Shown here: positions 21,553 to 32,591 of the stretch, piece after piece
Position numbering within the stretch: position 1 is the stretch's first letter
Layout of the letters: every line of letters begins with the position of its first letter
Assembly (NCBI GenBank): GCA_964019425.1
Contig: OZ025783.1
Coordinates: 1,426,001 to 1,490,000, forward strand
Origin: Flectonema sp. DT1601
Taxonomy: Eukaryota > Euglenozoa > Diplonemea > Diplonemida > Diplonemidae
DNA: 64,000 nucleotides
Reading direction: 5' to 3'
Program-made: the position numbers and the translations under genes
Notes under the pieces: generated by a model
Told to the model about the DNA's origin: nothing
Seen by the model: only the letters and a program-made list of their open reading frames with translations
The model's database searches: none

Positions 21553-24493
21553 ATGAATCGCATGCTATCGATCGCTTCAGCTGTTGTACTGTCCGCAGCT
21601 GTTCCGATGTCTGAATTTGTAAAGATGGAGGAACAAAGTCGTGGAGTTAGTACTCTCGCAGACCAGAATGGATGTAGTGATCTTTTAGCTGATTTAGGAA
21701 ATGGTCTACAGAGGGTCTGGCATGATACTGATGGTGCTTTCTTCAACTGTTACATCTACGCCAAGTATGGACTCTGTACTGCATACAGTAACTACGGTCC
21801 ATGGCCACAAAACATGCCAATGACAGCAAGCCAGGCCTGTTGTCATTGTGGAGGTGGAGATACTTCTTCTACGAGCGCACCTGTTCCTAGTAGATTCCCT
21901 GCTTGCACCACTGACGCTGATTGTGCGCAATACCCTGATGCCACGCGTTGCTCTATTCACGGTTGTCAAGAGTGCGACTTCTTTACCAACGATAACCTCC
22001 CTTGTCTTCAGAAGGGACTGAAGTGTGGTACGGACAACGTCGACATATATCTGTACAGATGCTGTGATACTAATAGTTTTGGCATGTGTATTGACGCCAC
22101 ACCAGCTCCTCAGATAGTATCTACTGCTGTACCAACAGCTGCTCCACAAGGCAACGTTCCACCTGTTCCTTTTACGCCTTTTCCTTATCCGAGCTACCCT
22201 GCTTGCACCACTGACGCTGATTGTGCGCAATACCCTGATGCTACACGTTGCTCTATTCACGGTTGTCAAGAGTGCGACTACTCTGCCTACGATGACCTCC
22301 CTTGTCTTCAGAAGGGACTGGTGTGTGGTACGGATAACGTCAACATATTTCTGTACAGATGCTGTGTTTCTCAGGTGTTTCCTGGCATATGTGACTAAGT
22401 TCAGATAGAGAAAACTGATTAATCAGCTTGTTTTTTTCTGTCTCACTTCGTTTTTTTTTAGTTTTTTTGTGTTATTTTTGAACTGTTGCAGAAATACAGA
22501 GTCAACAATGTTCCTTCCCTCTCTCGTTTATTAGCATGTTCAGTGCGCGCCTGCAAGCAGCCTTTTGGTAGGCTGGATTCACACTAAAGATACACGCTGT
22601 TTCTGTATTTGTTTTGTGCCGAACCCGTCTTGTAGATCTCCACTGATATTGTTAACTTTTGAACTCTCTTCATTTGATTTTTGTTGGTATTTTTCTGCTT
22701 TGAGTCATTTCAACGTAATAATTCCCTGTGAGAATCTTTCTCGTAAGATCACTTGTTTTTTAGTTATCTTTCCTTTTTCTAGTGGTCAATTTAATTGGTA
22801 TCTTGCTTATGTTGGTAACCTTGTAAAGGGTTCACATTAAATGTGTAACGTCTGCCTTCACAAATTATGGATCGCTTCGCTTGATGAAAATAGTAAACAA
22901 GCGGAAGCTAAACACTCCTTTTTTCAATATTAAATTCTTCCTCTCTAGTTTTCACTTCATTTGTAACTCAAATAACGTATCCGCAATTGTATTAATTTGT
23001 TTAGTTTTTTTAGGAACAGGACATCTGGGAGGCTATTAATACGCATTCATGTGATATGTTCTTTTTTAATATGAAGACGACTGTTCTCTTTTAAGTTAAA
23101 GCAGCTGCAGATGCTCAACGTAATCATAGAAGAATTATTCAAGGGATCTGGCTGCGGAGAAAGAAGCAAATCGGAAACCTCCAACAAAGATAGCGAACGT
23201 CGCAGCAGCAGAGATTCCAACTCTCACGCTGATATGGCGAGTCAACTGAAACACGAGCAGTCAGCCCAGTAGTAATCAATTACTCCTATCCTGGATAATA
23301 TATATCATACAATAGTAACAGCCTGGATTAATCTCTTACGCTACGGGATCCACCGTAATCCTGGGCTTCTAAAAGGTTCATAAAACATCTCGTTCACTTC
23401 TTGATGCTAATAAACCAAGCTGGAGATTAATCTTTCAGTCGAAACAATCCATGGTAAATCTTCTGATATGGCAACGGATTAGATCCTTTGTTACTGTGAG
23501 TTACCTAGCACTCATAATATACAGTAACGTTGGGTTATATAACTGACGACCACTTTTTATAATTAACTCATATTCTACTTACCATTAAAAGCACAGTCTG
23601 ATACAGTTGTTACAATGATACCTGAGACTATAGGACCATTGATGATGTGCGAAGATAAAATTAAACTCGAAATGAATGACGAGTCAAGTAATAACTCGAC
23701 TGTAATAGTGAAACGAGCAGACGTCAAAGATTAAAATTTTAGATTGAACACAAAGCAAATAAGCATTGCTAGCCCTATCCTGGCGAGCTCCGATGGATTT
23801 TTATCTTAGAACGATTAGATATAGAATGAAGTCCCTTAGAACTTACTGATGAAGGCGTAAAAAGGGACGAGTAGTACAAGATTAAAGCCTGAAACTACAT
23901 ATTCTATTACCCTAGATTAGGAACTACAGAAATGAATACTTTTCTTTTACTAATCTCTGTTTTCTTTATTCTCTTCTATACTAATAATTAATGATACTAA
24001 CTACCTAAGTTGGTCTACAGCCCCGATGAAGGAGAACTCGGCGTCCGGCCTGTCCTATGTGATGAGTAGGACAGGCCTGACACCGCAGTTTCCGCCTCGC
24101 TTTCTTCGCTGAAGAGGGCTGGGTAAGGGGAATGGTCCGAAGAAAGATTGTATTTAATCTTAGCCCGAAACAAACTTGTTTGTTGTCCTACGAAATGTTG
24201 CATTTTGTTGATTGACTGATAATTATTATTACTATCAAAGTTGGTCTGCAGCTCCAATGAGGGAGAAGTCGCACTCGTAATAAAACGAACTAATGTAGAA
24301 GAAATGGAACTCTGCTGATCAAAAGCAAAAATATATGATAGCCCGTCCTGGCGAGCTCCGATGGACATTAAGAAAACAGACAATTGATAAATCTGATTTA
24401 TTAATAAACTGAAAGTCAGTAAGTCCCTAGAACTTACTGACGAAGACGTAAGAGGGACAAGAAGTATAAGATCAAGGCTCCTGAAACTACGTA
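21394..24493 (+). repeat. Tandem duplication unit 2 (~3.1 kb)
   Basis: 3100 bp, nearly identical to unit 1, carrying gene copy 2 and the second composite-repeat copy. Its left junction shows TGTTCCATA/TATGGAACA, a perfect 9-bp hairpin at 21393-21416 that is imperfect in the other two copies of the junction. Confidence 0.9.
21553..22398 (+). CDS. Secreted Cys-rich protein, copy 2 (2 Cys modules)
   Basis: 281 aa, almost identical to the copy at 18455 (differences include R/G and K/Q changes near the N-terminus and F/Y in the last module). Same signal peptide, ACCHCGGG module, two ten-Cys modules and VPTAAP linker. Leader, acceptor-like TTGTCAG and 3' flank are also duplicated, so it is probably expressed in the same way. 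The near-identity points to recent duplication or ongoing homogenisation. Confidence 0.85.
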   Translation: MNRMLSIASAVVLSAAVPMSEFVKMEEQSRGVSTLADQNGCSDLLADLGNGLQRVWHDTDGAFFNCYIYAKYGLCTAYSNYGPWPQNMPMTASQACCHCGGGDTSSTSAPVPSRFPACTTDADCAQYPDATRCSIHGCQECDFFTNDNLPCLQKGLKCGTDNVDIYLYRCCDTNSFGMCIDATPAPQIVSTAVPTAAPQGNVPPVPFTPFPYPSYPACTTDADCAQYPDATRCSIHGCQECDYSAYDDLPCLQKGLVCGTDNVNIFLYRCCVSQVFPGICD

Positions 24494-24652
24494 TTCCACG
24501 GTGTATTATGGAACAGCAGAACAATGTGTTTTTGTAATTCTTCTTTTTACATTTTATTTTGGAGCACTTTTTTTTGTAATAAACTCATATTCTAACTAAG
24601 TTTGTCTTCATGTTTCTCATCATTACTTTGCTTGTCAGATAAAAACCACAAC
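22399..24652. other. Spacer in tandem unit 2
   Basis: Same content and order as the spacer of unit 1: shared 3' flank followed by the composite structured repeat. No gene supported. Confidence 0.6.
23443..24494 (+). repeat. Composite structured repeat, copy II
   Basis: Nearly identical to copy I as part of the 3.1-kb duplication. The ATCC/GGAT and GTCC/GGAC stems and the 11-bp hairpin are all intact. Confidence 0.65.
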
Positions 24653-26161
24653 ATGAATCGCATGCTATCGATCGCTTCAGCTGTTGTACTGTCCGCAGCT
24701 GTTCCGATGTCTGAATTTGTAAAGATGGAGGAACAAAGTCGTGAAGTTAGTACTCTCGCATATCAGAATGGATGTAGTGATCTTTTAGCTGATTTAGGAA
24801 ATGGTCAAAAGAGAGTCTGGCATGATACTGATGGTGCTTTCTTCAACTGTTACATCTACGCCAAGTATGGACTCTGTACTGCATACAGTAACTACGGTCA
24901 ATGGCCACAAAACATGCCAATGACAGCAAGCCAGGCCTGTTGTCATTGTGGAGGTGGAGATACTTCTTCTACGAACGCACCTGTTCCGAGATTCCCTGCT
25001 TGCACCACTGACGCTGATTGTGCGCAGTACCCTGATGCCACGCGTTGCTCTGTTCACGGTTGTCAAGAGTGCGACTACTCTGCCTACGATGACCTCCCTT
25101 GTCTTCAGAAGGGACTGAAGTGTGGTACGGATAACGTCGACATATTTCTGTACAGGTGTTGTGATACCCAGGGAGGCTTTTCTTGTGTCGACGCCACACC
25201 AGCTCCTCAGATAGTATCTACTGCTGTACCAACAGCTGCTCCACAAGGCAACGTTCCGCCAGCAGGGAGATTTCCTGCTTGCACTACCGACGCTGATTGT
25301 GCGCAATACCCTGATGCCACACGTTGCTCTGTTCACGGTTGTCAAGAGTGCGACTACTCTGCCTACGATGACCTCCCTTGTCTTCAGAAGGGACTGAAGT
25401 GTGGTACGGATAACGTCGACATATTTCTGTACAGATGTTGTGATACTCAGGGAGGCATTTCCTGTGTCGACGCCACACCAGCTCCTCAGCTCGTATCTAC
25501 TGCTGTTCCAACAGCTGTTCCTACTGCTGTTCCAACAGCTGTTCCTACTGCTGTTCCTACTGCTGTTCCTACTGCTGTTCCTACTGCTGTTCCTACTGCT
25601 GTTCCTACTGCTGTTCCAACAGCTGCTCCACAAGGCAACGTTCCACCTGGTCCGCGATTCCCTGCTTGCACTACTGACGCTGATTGTGCGCAATACCCTG
25701 ATGCCACACGTTGCTCTGTTCACGGTTGTCAAGAGTGCGACTTCTTTACCAACGATAACCTCCCTTGTCTTCAGAAGGGACTGAAGTGTGGTACGGACAA
25801 CGTCGATATATTTCTGTACAGATGCTGTGATACTACTAGTTTTGGCATGTGTATTGACGCCACACCAGCTCCTCAGATAGTATCTACTGCTGTACCAACA
25901 GCTGCTCCACAAGGCAACGTTCCACCTGTTCCTTTTACGCCTTTTCCTTATCCGAGCTACCCTGCTTGCACCACTGACGCTGATTGTGCGCAATACCCTG
26001 ATGCTACACGTTGCTCTATTCACGGTTGTCAAGAGTGCGACTACTCTGCCTACGATGACCTCCCTTGTCTTCAGAAGGGACTGGTGTGTGGTACGGATAA
26101 CGTCAACATATTTCTGTACAGATGCTGTGTTTCTCAGGTGTTTCCTGGCATATGTGACTAA
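24653..26161 (+). CDS. Secreted Cys-rich protein, copy 3 (4 Cys modules)
   Basis: 502 aa. Same signal peptide and ACCHCGGG module as the 281-aa copies, then four ten-Cys modules (starting near 24985, 25270, 25655 and 25958). Modules 1 and 2 end in CCDTQGG(F/I)SCVD; module 4 is the family's constant last module (YPSYPAC...VFPGICD). Between modules 2 and 3 lies an expanded PTAV linker from a 12-bp minisatellite (~25497-25630). The gain of modules and linker relative to the previous copies fits unequal crossing-over within the gene. Probably secreted or surface-exposed; specific role unknown. Confidence 0.85.
   Translation: MNRMLSIASAVVLSAAVPMSEFVKMEEQSREVSTLAYQNGCSDLLADLGNGQKRVWHDTDGAFFNCYIYAKYGLCTAYSNYGQWPQNMPMTASQACCHCGGGDTSSTNAPVPRFPACTTDADCAQYPDATRCSVHGCQECDYSAYDDLPCLQKGLKCGTDNVDIFLYRCCDTQGGFSCVDATPAPQIVSTAVPTAAPQGNVPPAGRFPACTTDADCAQYPDATRCSVHGCQECDYSAYDDLPCLQKGLKCGTDNVDIFLYRCCDTQGGISCVDATPAPQLVSTAVPTAVPTAVPTAVPTAVPTAVPTAVPTAVPTAVPTAVPTAAPQGNVPPGPRFPACTTDADCAQYPDATRCSVHGCQECDFFTNDNLPCLQKGLKCGTDNVDIFLYRCCDTTSFGMCIDATPAPQIVSTAVPTAAPQGNVPPVPFTPFPYPSYPACTTDADCAQYPDATRCSIHGCQECDYSAYDDLPCLQKGLVCGTDNVNIFLYRCCVSQVFPGICD
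25497..25630 (+). repeat. PTAV-coding minisatellite in copy 3
   Basis: In-frame ~12-bp units (GTTCCTACTGCT and close variants with GTTCCAACAGCT) encode a PTAV linker. Repeat number differs from the equivalent linker of the other copies. Confidence 0.9.
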
Positions 26162-27190
26162 GTTCAGATAGAGAAAACTGATTAATCAGCTTGTTTTTTT
26201 CTGTCTCACTTCGTTTTTTTTTAGTTTTTTTGTGTTATTTTTGAACTGTTGCAGAAATACAGAGTCAACAATGTTCCTTCCCTCTCTCGTTTATTAGCAT
26301 GTTCAGTGCGCGCCTGCAAGCAGCCTTTTAATAGGCTGGATTCACACTAAAGATACACGCTGTTTCTGTATTTGTTTTGTGCCGAACCCGTCTTGTAGAT
26401 CTCCACTGATATTGTTAATTTTTGAACTCTCTTCATTTCATTTTTGTTGGTATTTTTCTGCTTTGAGTCATTTCAACGTAATAATTCCCTGTGAGAATCT
26501 TTCTCAAAAGATCACTTGTTTTTTAGTTATCTTTCCTTTTTCTGGTGGTCAATTTAATTGGTATCTTGCTTATGTTGGTAACCTTGTAAAGGGTTCACAT
26601 TAAATGTGTAACGTCTGCCTTCACAAGTTATAGATATCTTAGCCGGCTAGTTTGTAAGCTTCGCTTGATGAAAATAGTATACAAGCAGAAGCTTAACACT
26701 CCTTTTTTCAATATTAAATTCTTCCTCTCTAGTTTTCACTTCATTTGTAACTCAAATAACGTATCTGCAATTGTATTAATTTCCTTCAAGCAGGATGGAT
26801 CCAAAATTAAACGCAAAGCTATGTTCGCATGGTTTATTAAAAAGATCCTTAATTGAGCAGGTTAGCTCCTGAAGTTTGTAGTTGCAAAGGAGAGTTAATG
26901 ATTCTTAAGGCGATGATTCACGCGCCGCAGGAGTTTGTTGTTAATAACGATTGGAGAAGGTAACTACTTAGGATCGTCTACACTGCTTCACCGACCCTCC
27001 CTGGAATGGACTGGGACGATGTGAAGGCACCGTTCTCGGGACCTTTTACAGCCAAAGTTTGCAAACCTATCCAGTGAGTTAGTTTTAATGAACTTTTGAC
27101 CGTGCGACGTAAATAATAATATTTTGATCTTATTAATACGACTCGGCGTTGACACAATACTGGAACACGGAACAGTCACGCTGAAGACAT
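26162..27190. other. 3' flank shared by copies 3 and 4
   Basis: Sequence nearly identical to 31214-32248 (the flank of copy 4). It starts with the family 3' flank, departs from the flank of copies 1 and 2 near 26625, and contains no recognisable gene. Confidence 0.6.
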
Positions 27191-28365
27191 ATTTTATACT
27201 TCAAACCTGTCTGAACGGTTGCGACATTTTTTTGTATTAGTCACCGCCAGATCGATTCTTTTACAGGTCTGACCTTTTTTTGTCCCTTTGCTATTTAGAA
27301 ACTCAGGAAATAGAAATTTGGAAACCTGGGCACTCTGGAAAATAAAAGTAACAACTTACTGCAGGTTTCGAGTGACATCTCGGAAATACTTCAGTATCAC
27401 TGTTTTATCAACTGAATGACTCAGGATTAAAATAGGTCAACCAGTTTCCTCATCTGGAAGTCGAAAGAATGGACCAACGGTGTTTAATGAATCACGCACT
27501 GCATCCACGAAGTCGAGTGCGATGGGTTCGACTTGGAAAGTAGAAAGGTAGCCTGTGAAGTCTGTGGGGTCACAGAAGGTCTCACTCGTGCTCATATTAT
27601 CTGCACACAACAAGATGCTAACAAAATAGACATCGAGTTCATATCTAACCGCAACGTACTTGTTTTCTGTGGAACCAAAGACAGTAACAGCTCCAGTGAT
27701 CTTCCTGAAACATGGAAATGCTACACAATGTTTGACAGAAAAACAATTTCATTCGTCCACGACCCGAACGACGAATCAATGACAAAGTTTTTTATCATTG
27801 GAGTCCCACACCATAGTAAGGAGGTGACATTTGAGCGTAGGCCGCACAGACGAACACTGCATTCACATTTTGCACACTGCTAATGAAATAAATGTTTCAA
27901 AAAGGGAACTGTTACGGTGAAAGCGGCCGGAGGATCGGATGAGTCATTTAAGAGAATCCAAGTGTGGGTAAAAAAGACTCTCCTCATAGGGTGAAAATTA
28001 AAAAGAAAGAACCAAATAAAAAGAATAGTGAGCCTACCCGCTTCCCAATAGATTTAAATAGTGATGAATGATTACTTTAAAAAAGCAGAAACTGCGTATT
28101 CGACATAATAAAAAAAAGGCGAAAGACCAAAAGAAAAGTTCTGAAGGTTTTAATACAGCAACTGAATGAAAACATACACGTATTGCACCACTACCTCCTA
28201 GTGTTGCTTTCCATATTAGTAAAGCATCCAAATTCTGGGCAGGAACGGGAGACTGTGCGTGATATCCACTGTAGAAATGACAAGTTAAAAGCACTTCCCC
28301 GAGAAGATTAGCTAACAAACGGCGGTTCCACGTGTGTCCCCCCTCTCCCATGTGTGAATATCGTC
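27191..28365. other. Unique segment between array fragments
   Basis: At ~27191 the homology to 31214-32248 ends and at 28366 a Cys-rich gene fragment begins mid-exon. The intervening ~1.2 kb is found only here in the window and holds an HNH-like reading frame. It may be an insertion or the remnant of a separate gene. Confidence 0.55.
27533..27883 (+). pseudogene. HNH-like reading frame, likely a gene remnant
   Basis: The open frame from 27533 has no ATG near its start. It reads ACEVCGVTEGLTRAHIICTQ, then NRNVLVFCG further on: a CxxCG...AHI...N..VFC spacing reminiscent of HNH nucleases with zinc-binding Cys pairs. A neighbouring frame upstream (ending SSAMGSTWKVER at ~27540) is also coding-like and would run straight into VACEVCG with a one-frame shift, suggesting a frameshifted host gene or an unrecognised short intron. 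Family assignment is weak, and no catalytic activity is claimed. Confidence 0.35.
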
Positions 28366-28655
28366 TATGGCCACAAAACATGCCAATGACAGCAAGCCAG
28401 GCCTGTTGTCATTGTGGAGGTGGAGATACTTCTTCTACGAGCGCACCTGTTCTTACTACATTCCCTGCTTGCAATACCGACGCTGATTGTGCGCAATACC
28501 CTGATGCTACACGTTGCTCTATTCATGATTGTCAAGAATGCGAGTGGGGTTATGACATTCCTTGTCTTGCGAGGGTACCGAAGTGTGGTTTAGACAAATT
28601 CAATCCTATTCTGTACAGGTGCTGTGATACTGGTGGAAGCATTGTTTGTGTCTAA
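28366..28655 (+). pseudogene. Cys-rich family fragment (5'-truncated)
   Basis: Homology begins inside the first Cys module at the WPQNMPMTASQACCHCGGG coding region and runs through one ten-Cys module (PACNTDADC...CCDTGGSIVCV) to a stop at 28653-28655. Signal peptide and first half of the N-terminal domain are missing and no family promoter/leader precedes it. The last module differs (ECEWGYDIPCLARVPKCG), like the fragment at 32249, marking a second subfamily. Confidence 0.7.
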
Positions 28656-29218
28656 GTTTCGAATGGAAAAACCTGATTTAGTTAGCTGGTTTTAATTATT
28701 TAACTATTTTTCTATTTTTATTAGTTTCGTTGGAAATTAAAAAAATCTCGCTATGTATTTCCTAAACAAGAGTAATTGACTAATTTCATCGGTGAGTTTT
28801 GCTTTATTAACCAAATCATAAAAATGATAAACAAACGATAGCTGTTGACTCCTATTTTTCAACAACAAATCGGCTGTTCTTCCTCTCTAATTTTTTCAAT
28901 TCGTTTTGTGACTCAAATAACGTACGGCAATTGTATTAATTTGTTTAGTTTTTTCGAACAGGATTGATCCACGCACACACTACGATATTATTTAGGAACA
29001 AATCGTAACATTTATTTGAAGGAAGTATCTGTTTTAATATATGACTGGCGCCAAGGAAAGTGACTGATTTACATGGGATAGAAACGAAGAAAATCGTTGC
29101 TCGATCTTTTTTAATTTTATTCAGAGTTCCAGAAACCCCTAATTAATCCAATAAGATTATATTAATTAGTTTTATGTTTCTCATCAGTACTTTGCTTATC
29201 AGATTAAAAAACCACAAC
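28656..29218. other. Spacer before copy 4
   Basis: AT-rich 3' flank related to 32592-33290 and 33880-34550, then the subfamily-2 leader (ATGTTTCTCATCAG at ~29174 and TTTGCTTATCAG). No gene. Confidence 0.5.
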
Positions 29219-31213
29219 ATGAATCGCATGCTATCGATCGCTTCAGCTGTTGTACTGTCCGCAGCTGTTCCGATGTCTGAATTTGTAAAGATGGAGGAAC
29301 AAAGTCGTGAAGTTAGTACTCTCGCATATCAGAATGGATGTAGTGATCTTTTAGCTGATTTAGGAAATGGTCAAAAGAGAGTCTGGCATGATATTGATGG
29401 TGCTTTCTTCAACTGTTACATCTACGCCAAGTATGGACTCTGTACTGCATACAGTAACTACGGTCAATGGCCACAAAACATGCCAATGACAGCAAGCCAG
29501 GCCTGTTGTCATTGTGGAGGTGGAGATACTTCTTCTACGAACGCACCTGTTCCGAGATTCCCTGCTTGTACTACCGACGCTGATTGTGCGCAGTACCCTG
29601 ATGCCACACGTTGCTCTGTTCACGGTTGTCAGGAGTGCGACTACTCTGCCTACGATGACCTCCCTTGTCTTCAGAAGGGACTGAAGTGTGGTACGGACAA
29701 CGTCGACATATTTCTGTACAGATGTTGTGATACCCAGGGAGGCATTTCCTGTGTCGACGCCACACCAGCTCCTCAGCTCGTATCTACTAGTGTACCAACA
29801 GCTGTTCCTACCGCCGCACCTACTGCTGTTCCAACAGCTGTTCCTACTGCTGTACCAACAGCTGCTCCACAAGGCAACGTTCCACCTGTTCCTAGTAGAT
29901 TCCCTGCTTGCAATACCGACGCTGATTGTGCGCAATACCCTGATGCTACACGTTGCTCTGTTCACGGTTGTCAAGAGTGCGACGTCTTTGCCAACGATGA
30001 CCTCCCTTGTCTTCAGAAGGGACTGAAGTGTGGTACGGACAACGTCGACATATTTCTGTACAGATGTTGTGATACCCAGGGAGGCTTTTCCTGTGTCGAT
30101 GCCACACCAGCTCCTCAGATAGTATCTACTGCTGTACCAACAGCTGCTCCACAAGGCAACGTTCCGCCAGCAGGGAGATTTCCTGCTTGCACTACCGACG
30201 CTGATTGTGCGCAATACCCTGATGCCACACGTTGCTCTGTTCACGGTTGTCAAGAGTGCGACTTCTCTGCCTATGATGACCTCCCTTGTCTTCAGAAGGG
30301 ACTGAAGTGTGGTACGGACAACGTCGACATATTTCTGTACAGATGCTGTGATACTACTAGTTTTGGCATGTGTATTGACGCCACACCAGCTCCTCAGATA
30401 GTATCTACTGCTGTACCAACAGCTGTTCCTACCGCCGCGCCTACTGCTGTTCCAACAGCTGTTCCTACTGCTGTTCCTACCGCCGCACCTACTGCTGTTC
30501 CAACAGCTGTTCCTACTGCTGTTCCTACCGCCGCACCTACTGCTGTTCCAACAGCTGTTCCTACTGCTGTTCCTACCGCCGCACCTACTGCTGTTCCAAC
30601 AGCTGTTCCTACTGCTGTTCCTACCGCCGCACCTACTGCTGTTCCAACAGCTGTTCCTACTGCTGTTCCAACAGCTGCTCCACAAGGCAACGTTCCACCT
30701 GGTCCGAGATTTCCTGCTTGCACTACCGACGCTGATTGTGCGCAATACCCTGATGCCACACGTTGCTCTGTTCACGGTTGTCAAGAGTGCGACTTCTCTG
30801 CCTATGATGACCTCCCTTGTCTTCAGAAGGGACTGAAGTGTGGTACGGACAACGTCGACATATTTCTGTACAGATGCTGTGATACTACTAGTTTTGGCAT
30901 GTGTATTGACGCCACACCAGCTCCTCAGATAGTATCTACTGCTGTACCAACAGCTGCTCCACAAGGCAACGTTCCACCTGTTCCTTTTACGCCTTTTCCT
31001 TATCCGAGCTACCCTGCTTGCACCACTGACGCTGATTGTGCGCAATACCCTGACGCTACACGTTGTTCTATTCACGGTTGTCAAGAGTGCGACTTCTCTG
31101 CCTACGATGACCTCCCTTGTCTTCAGAAGGGACTGGTGTGTGGTACGGATAACGTCAACATATTTCTGTACAGATGCTGTGTTTCTCAGGTGTTTCCTGG
31201 CATATGTGACTAA
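29219..31213 (+). CDS. Secreted Cys-rich protein, copy 4 (5 Cys modules)
   Basis: 664 aa, the longest family member. Signal peptide, ACCHCGGG module, then five ten-Cys modules (near 29550, 29896, 30170, 30703 and 31010), the last being the constant YPSYPAC...VFPGICD form. A short PTAV/PTAAP linker follows module 1, and a long one (30409-30690, ~48-bp higher-order units) lies between modules 3 and 4. An upstream in-frame ATG at 29174 would add 15 residues; the start at 29219 is preferred because it gives the family signal peptide and lies just after the acceptor-like CTTATCAG. Probably a secreted or cell-surface protein whose linkers could be O-glycosylated (inference from composition). Confidence 0.85.
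   Translation: MNRMLSIASAVVLSAAVPMSEFVKMEEQSREVSTLAYQNGCSDLLADLGNGQKRVWHDIDGAFFNCYIYAKYGLCTAYSNYGQWPQNMPMTASQACCHCGGGDTSSTNAPVPRFPACTTDADCAQYPDATRCSVHGCQECDYSAYDDLPCLQKGLKCGTDNVDIFLYRCCDTQGGISCVDATPAPQLVSTSVPTAVPTAAPTAVPTAVPTAVPTAAPQGNVPPVPSRFPACNTDADCAQYPDATRCSVHGCQECDVFANDDLPCLQKGLKCGTDNVDIFLYRCCDTQGGFSCVDATPAPQIVSTAVPTAAPQGNVPPAGRFPACTTDADCAQYPDATRCSVHGCQECDFSAYDDLPCLQKGLKCGTDNVDIFLYRCCDTTSFGMCIDATPAPQIVSTAVPTAVPTAAPTAVPTAVPTAVPTAAPTAVPTAVPTAVPTAAPTAVPTAVPTAVPTAAPTAVPTAVPTAVPTAAPTAVPTAVPTAVPTAAPQGNVPPGPRFPACTTDADCAQYPDATRCSVHGCQECDFSAYDDLPCLQKGLKCGTDNVDIFLYRCCDTTSFGMCIDATPAPQIVSTAVPTAAPQGNVPPVPFTPFPYPSYPACTTDADCAQYPDATRCSIHGCQECDFSAYDDLPCLQKGLVCGTDNVNIFLYRCCVSQVFPGICD
30409..30690 (+). repeat. 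48-bp minisatellite coding PTAAP/PTAVP linker in copy 4
   Basis: About five in-frame 48-bp higher-order units, each coding PTAAPTAVPTAVPTAV, themselves made of 12-bp PTAV/PTAA units. Synonymous differences (CCTACCGCC versus CCTACTGCT) recur in phase, so expansion copied the whole 48-bp block. Confidence 0.9.
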
Positions 31214-32248
31214 GTTCAGATAGAGAAAACTGATTAATCAGCTTGTTTTTTTCTGTCTCACTTCGTTTTTTTTTTAGTTTTTTTGTGTTATTTTTGAACT
31301 GTTGCAGAAATACAGAGTCAACAATGTTCCTTCCCTCTCTCGTTTATTAGCATGTTCAGTGCGCGCCTGCAAGCAGCCTTTTGGTAGGCTGGATTCACAC
31401 TAAAGATACACGCTGTTTCTGTATTTGTTTTGTGCCGAACCCGTCTTGTAGATCTCCACTGATATTGTTAATTTTTGAACTCTCTTCATTTGATTTTTGT
31501 TGGTATTTTTCTGCTTTGAGTCATTTCAACGTAATAATTCCCTGTGAGAATCTTTCTCAAAAGACCACTTGTTTTTTAGTTATCTTTCCTTTTTCTGGTG
31601 GTCAATTTAATTGGTATCTTGCTTATGTTGGTAACCTTGTAAAGGGTTCACATTAAATGTGTAACGTCTGCCTTCACAAGTTATAGATATCTTAGCCGGC
31701 TAGTTTGTAAGCTTCGCTTGATGAAAATAGTATACAAGCAGAAGCTTAACACTCCTTTTTTCAATATTAAATTCTTCCTCTCTAGTTTTCACTTCATTTG
31801 TAACTCAAATAACGTATCCGCAATTGTATTAATTTCCTTCAAGCAGGATGGATCCAAAATTAAACGCAAAGCTATGTTCGCATGGTTTATTAAAAAGATC
31901 CTTAATTGAGCAGGTTAGCTCCTGAAGTTTGTAGTTGCAAAGGAGAGTTAATGATTCTTAAGGCGATGATTCACGCGCCGCAGGAGTTTGTTGTTAATAA
32001 CGATTGGAGAAGGTAACTACTTAGGATCGTCTACACTGCTTCACCGACCCTCCCTGGAATGGACTGGGACGATGTGAAGGCACCGTTCTCGGGACCTTTT
32101 ACAGCCAAAGTTTGCAAACCTATCCAGTGAGTTAGTTTTAATGAACTTTTGACCGTGCGACGTAAATAATAATATTTTGATCTTATTAATACGACTCGGC
32201 GTTGACGCAATACTGGAACACGGAACAGTCACGCTGAAGACATGTTTT
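31214..32248. other. 3' flank of copy 4
   Basis: Nearly identical to 26162-27190. Ends where the Cys-module fragment at 32249 begins. No gene. Confidence 0.6.
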
Positions 32249-32591
32249 ATACGAGTGGGGTTATGACGTTCCTCGTCAATCGAAGGGAATGACGTGCGGT
32301 ATAGACAGCATCGATATTTCTCTGTACAAGTGCTGTCTCAATCAAGATGCATTTGGAACTTGTATTGATAGTACACCTGTTCCTAGTAGATTCCCTGCTT
32401 GCACTACCGACGCTGATTGTGCTCAATACCCTGATGCTACGCGTTGCTCTATTCACGGTTGTCAAGAGTGCGACTACTCTGCCTACGATGACATCCCTTG
32501 TCTTCAGAAGGGACTGAAATGTGGTTTAAGCAACAATGATCCTATTCTGTATAGGTGCTGTGATACTGGTGGGAGCAATACTTGTGTCTAA
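32249..32591 (+). pseudogene. Cys-rich family fragment (5'-truncated, 1.5 modules)
   Basis: Starts in mid-module (EWGYDVPRQSKGMTCGID...YKCC), continues into a whole ten-Cys module (RFPACTTDADC...CCDTGGSNTCV) and stops at 32589-32591. No signal peptide. The junction with the copied 3' flank lies at ~32249, so this looks like a deletion or recombination product of a subfamily-2 gene. Confidence 0.7.

Noticed and set aside
28034-28381. Minus-strand open frame of 115 codons with coding-like stretches
   Set aside because: No family resemblance, it overlaps a sense-strand gene fragment, and it would be the only antisense gene; not strong enough to annotate.
29360-31084. Long minus-strand open frame across copy 4 (and equivalents in copies 1-3)
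   Set aside because: It mirrors the repetitive sense coding sequence; codon repetition keeps the antisense frame open.
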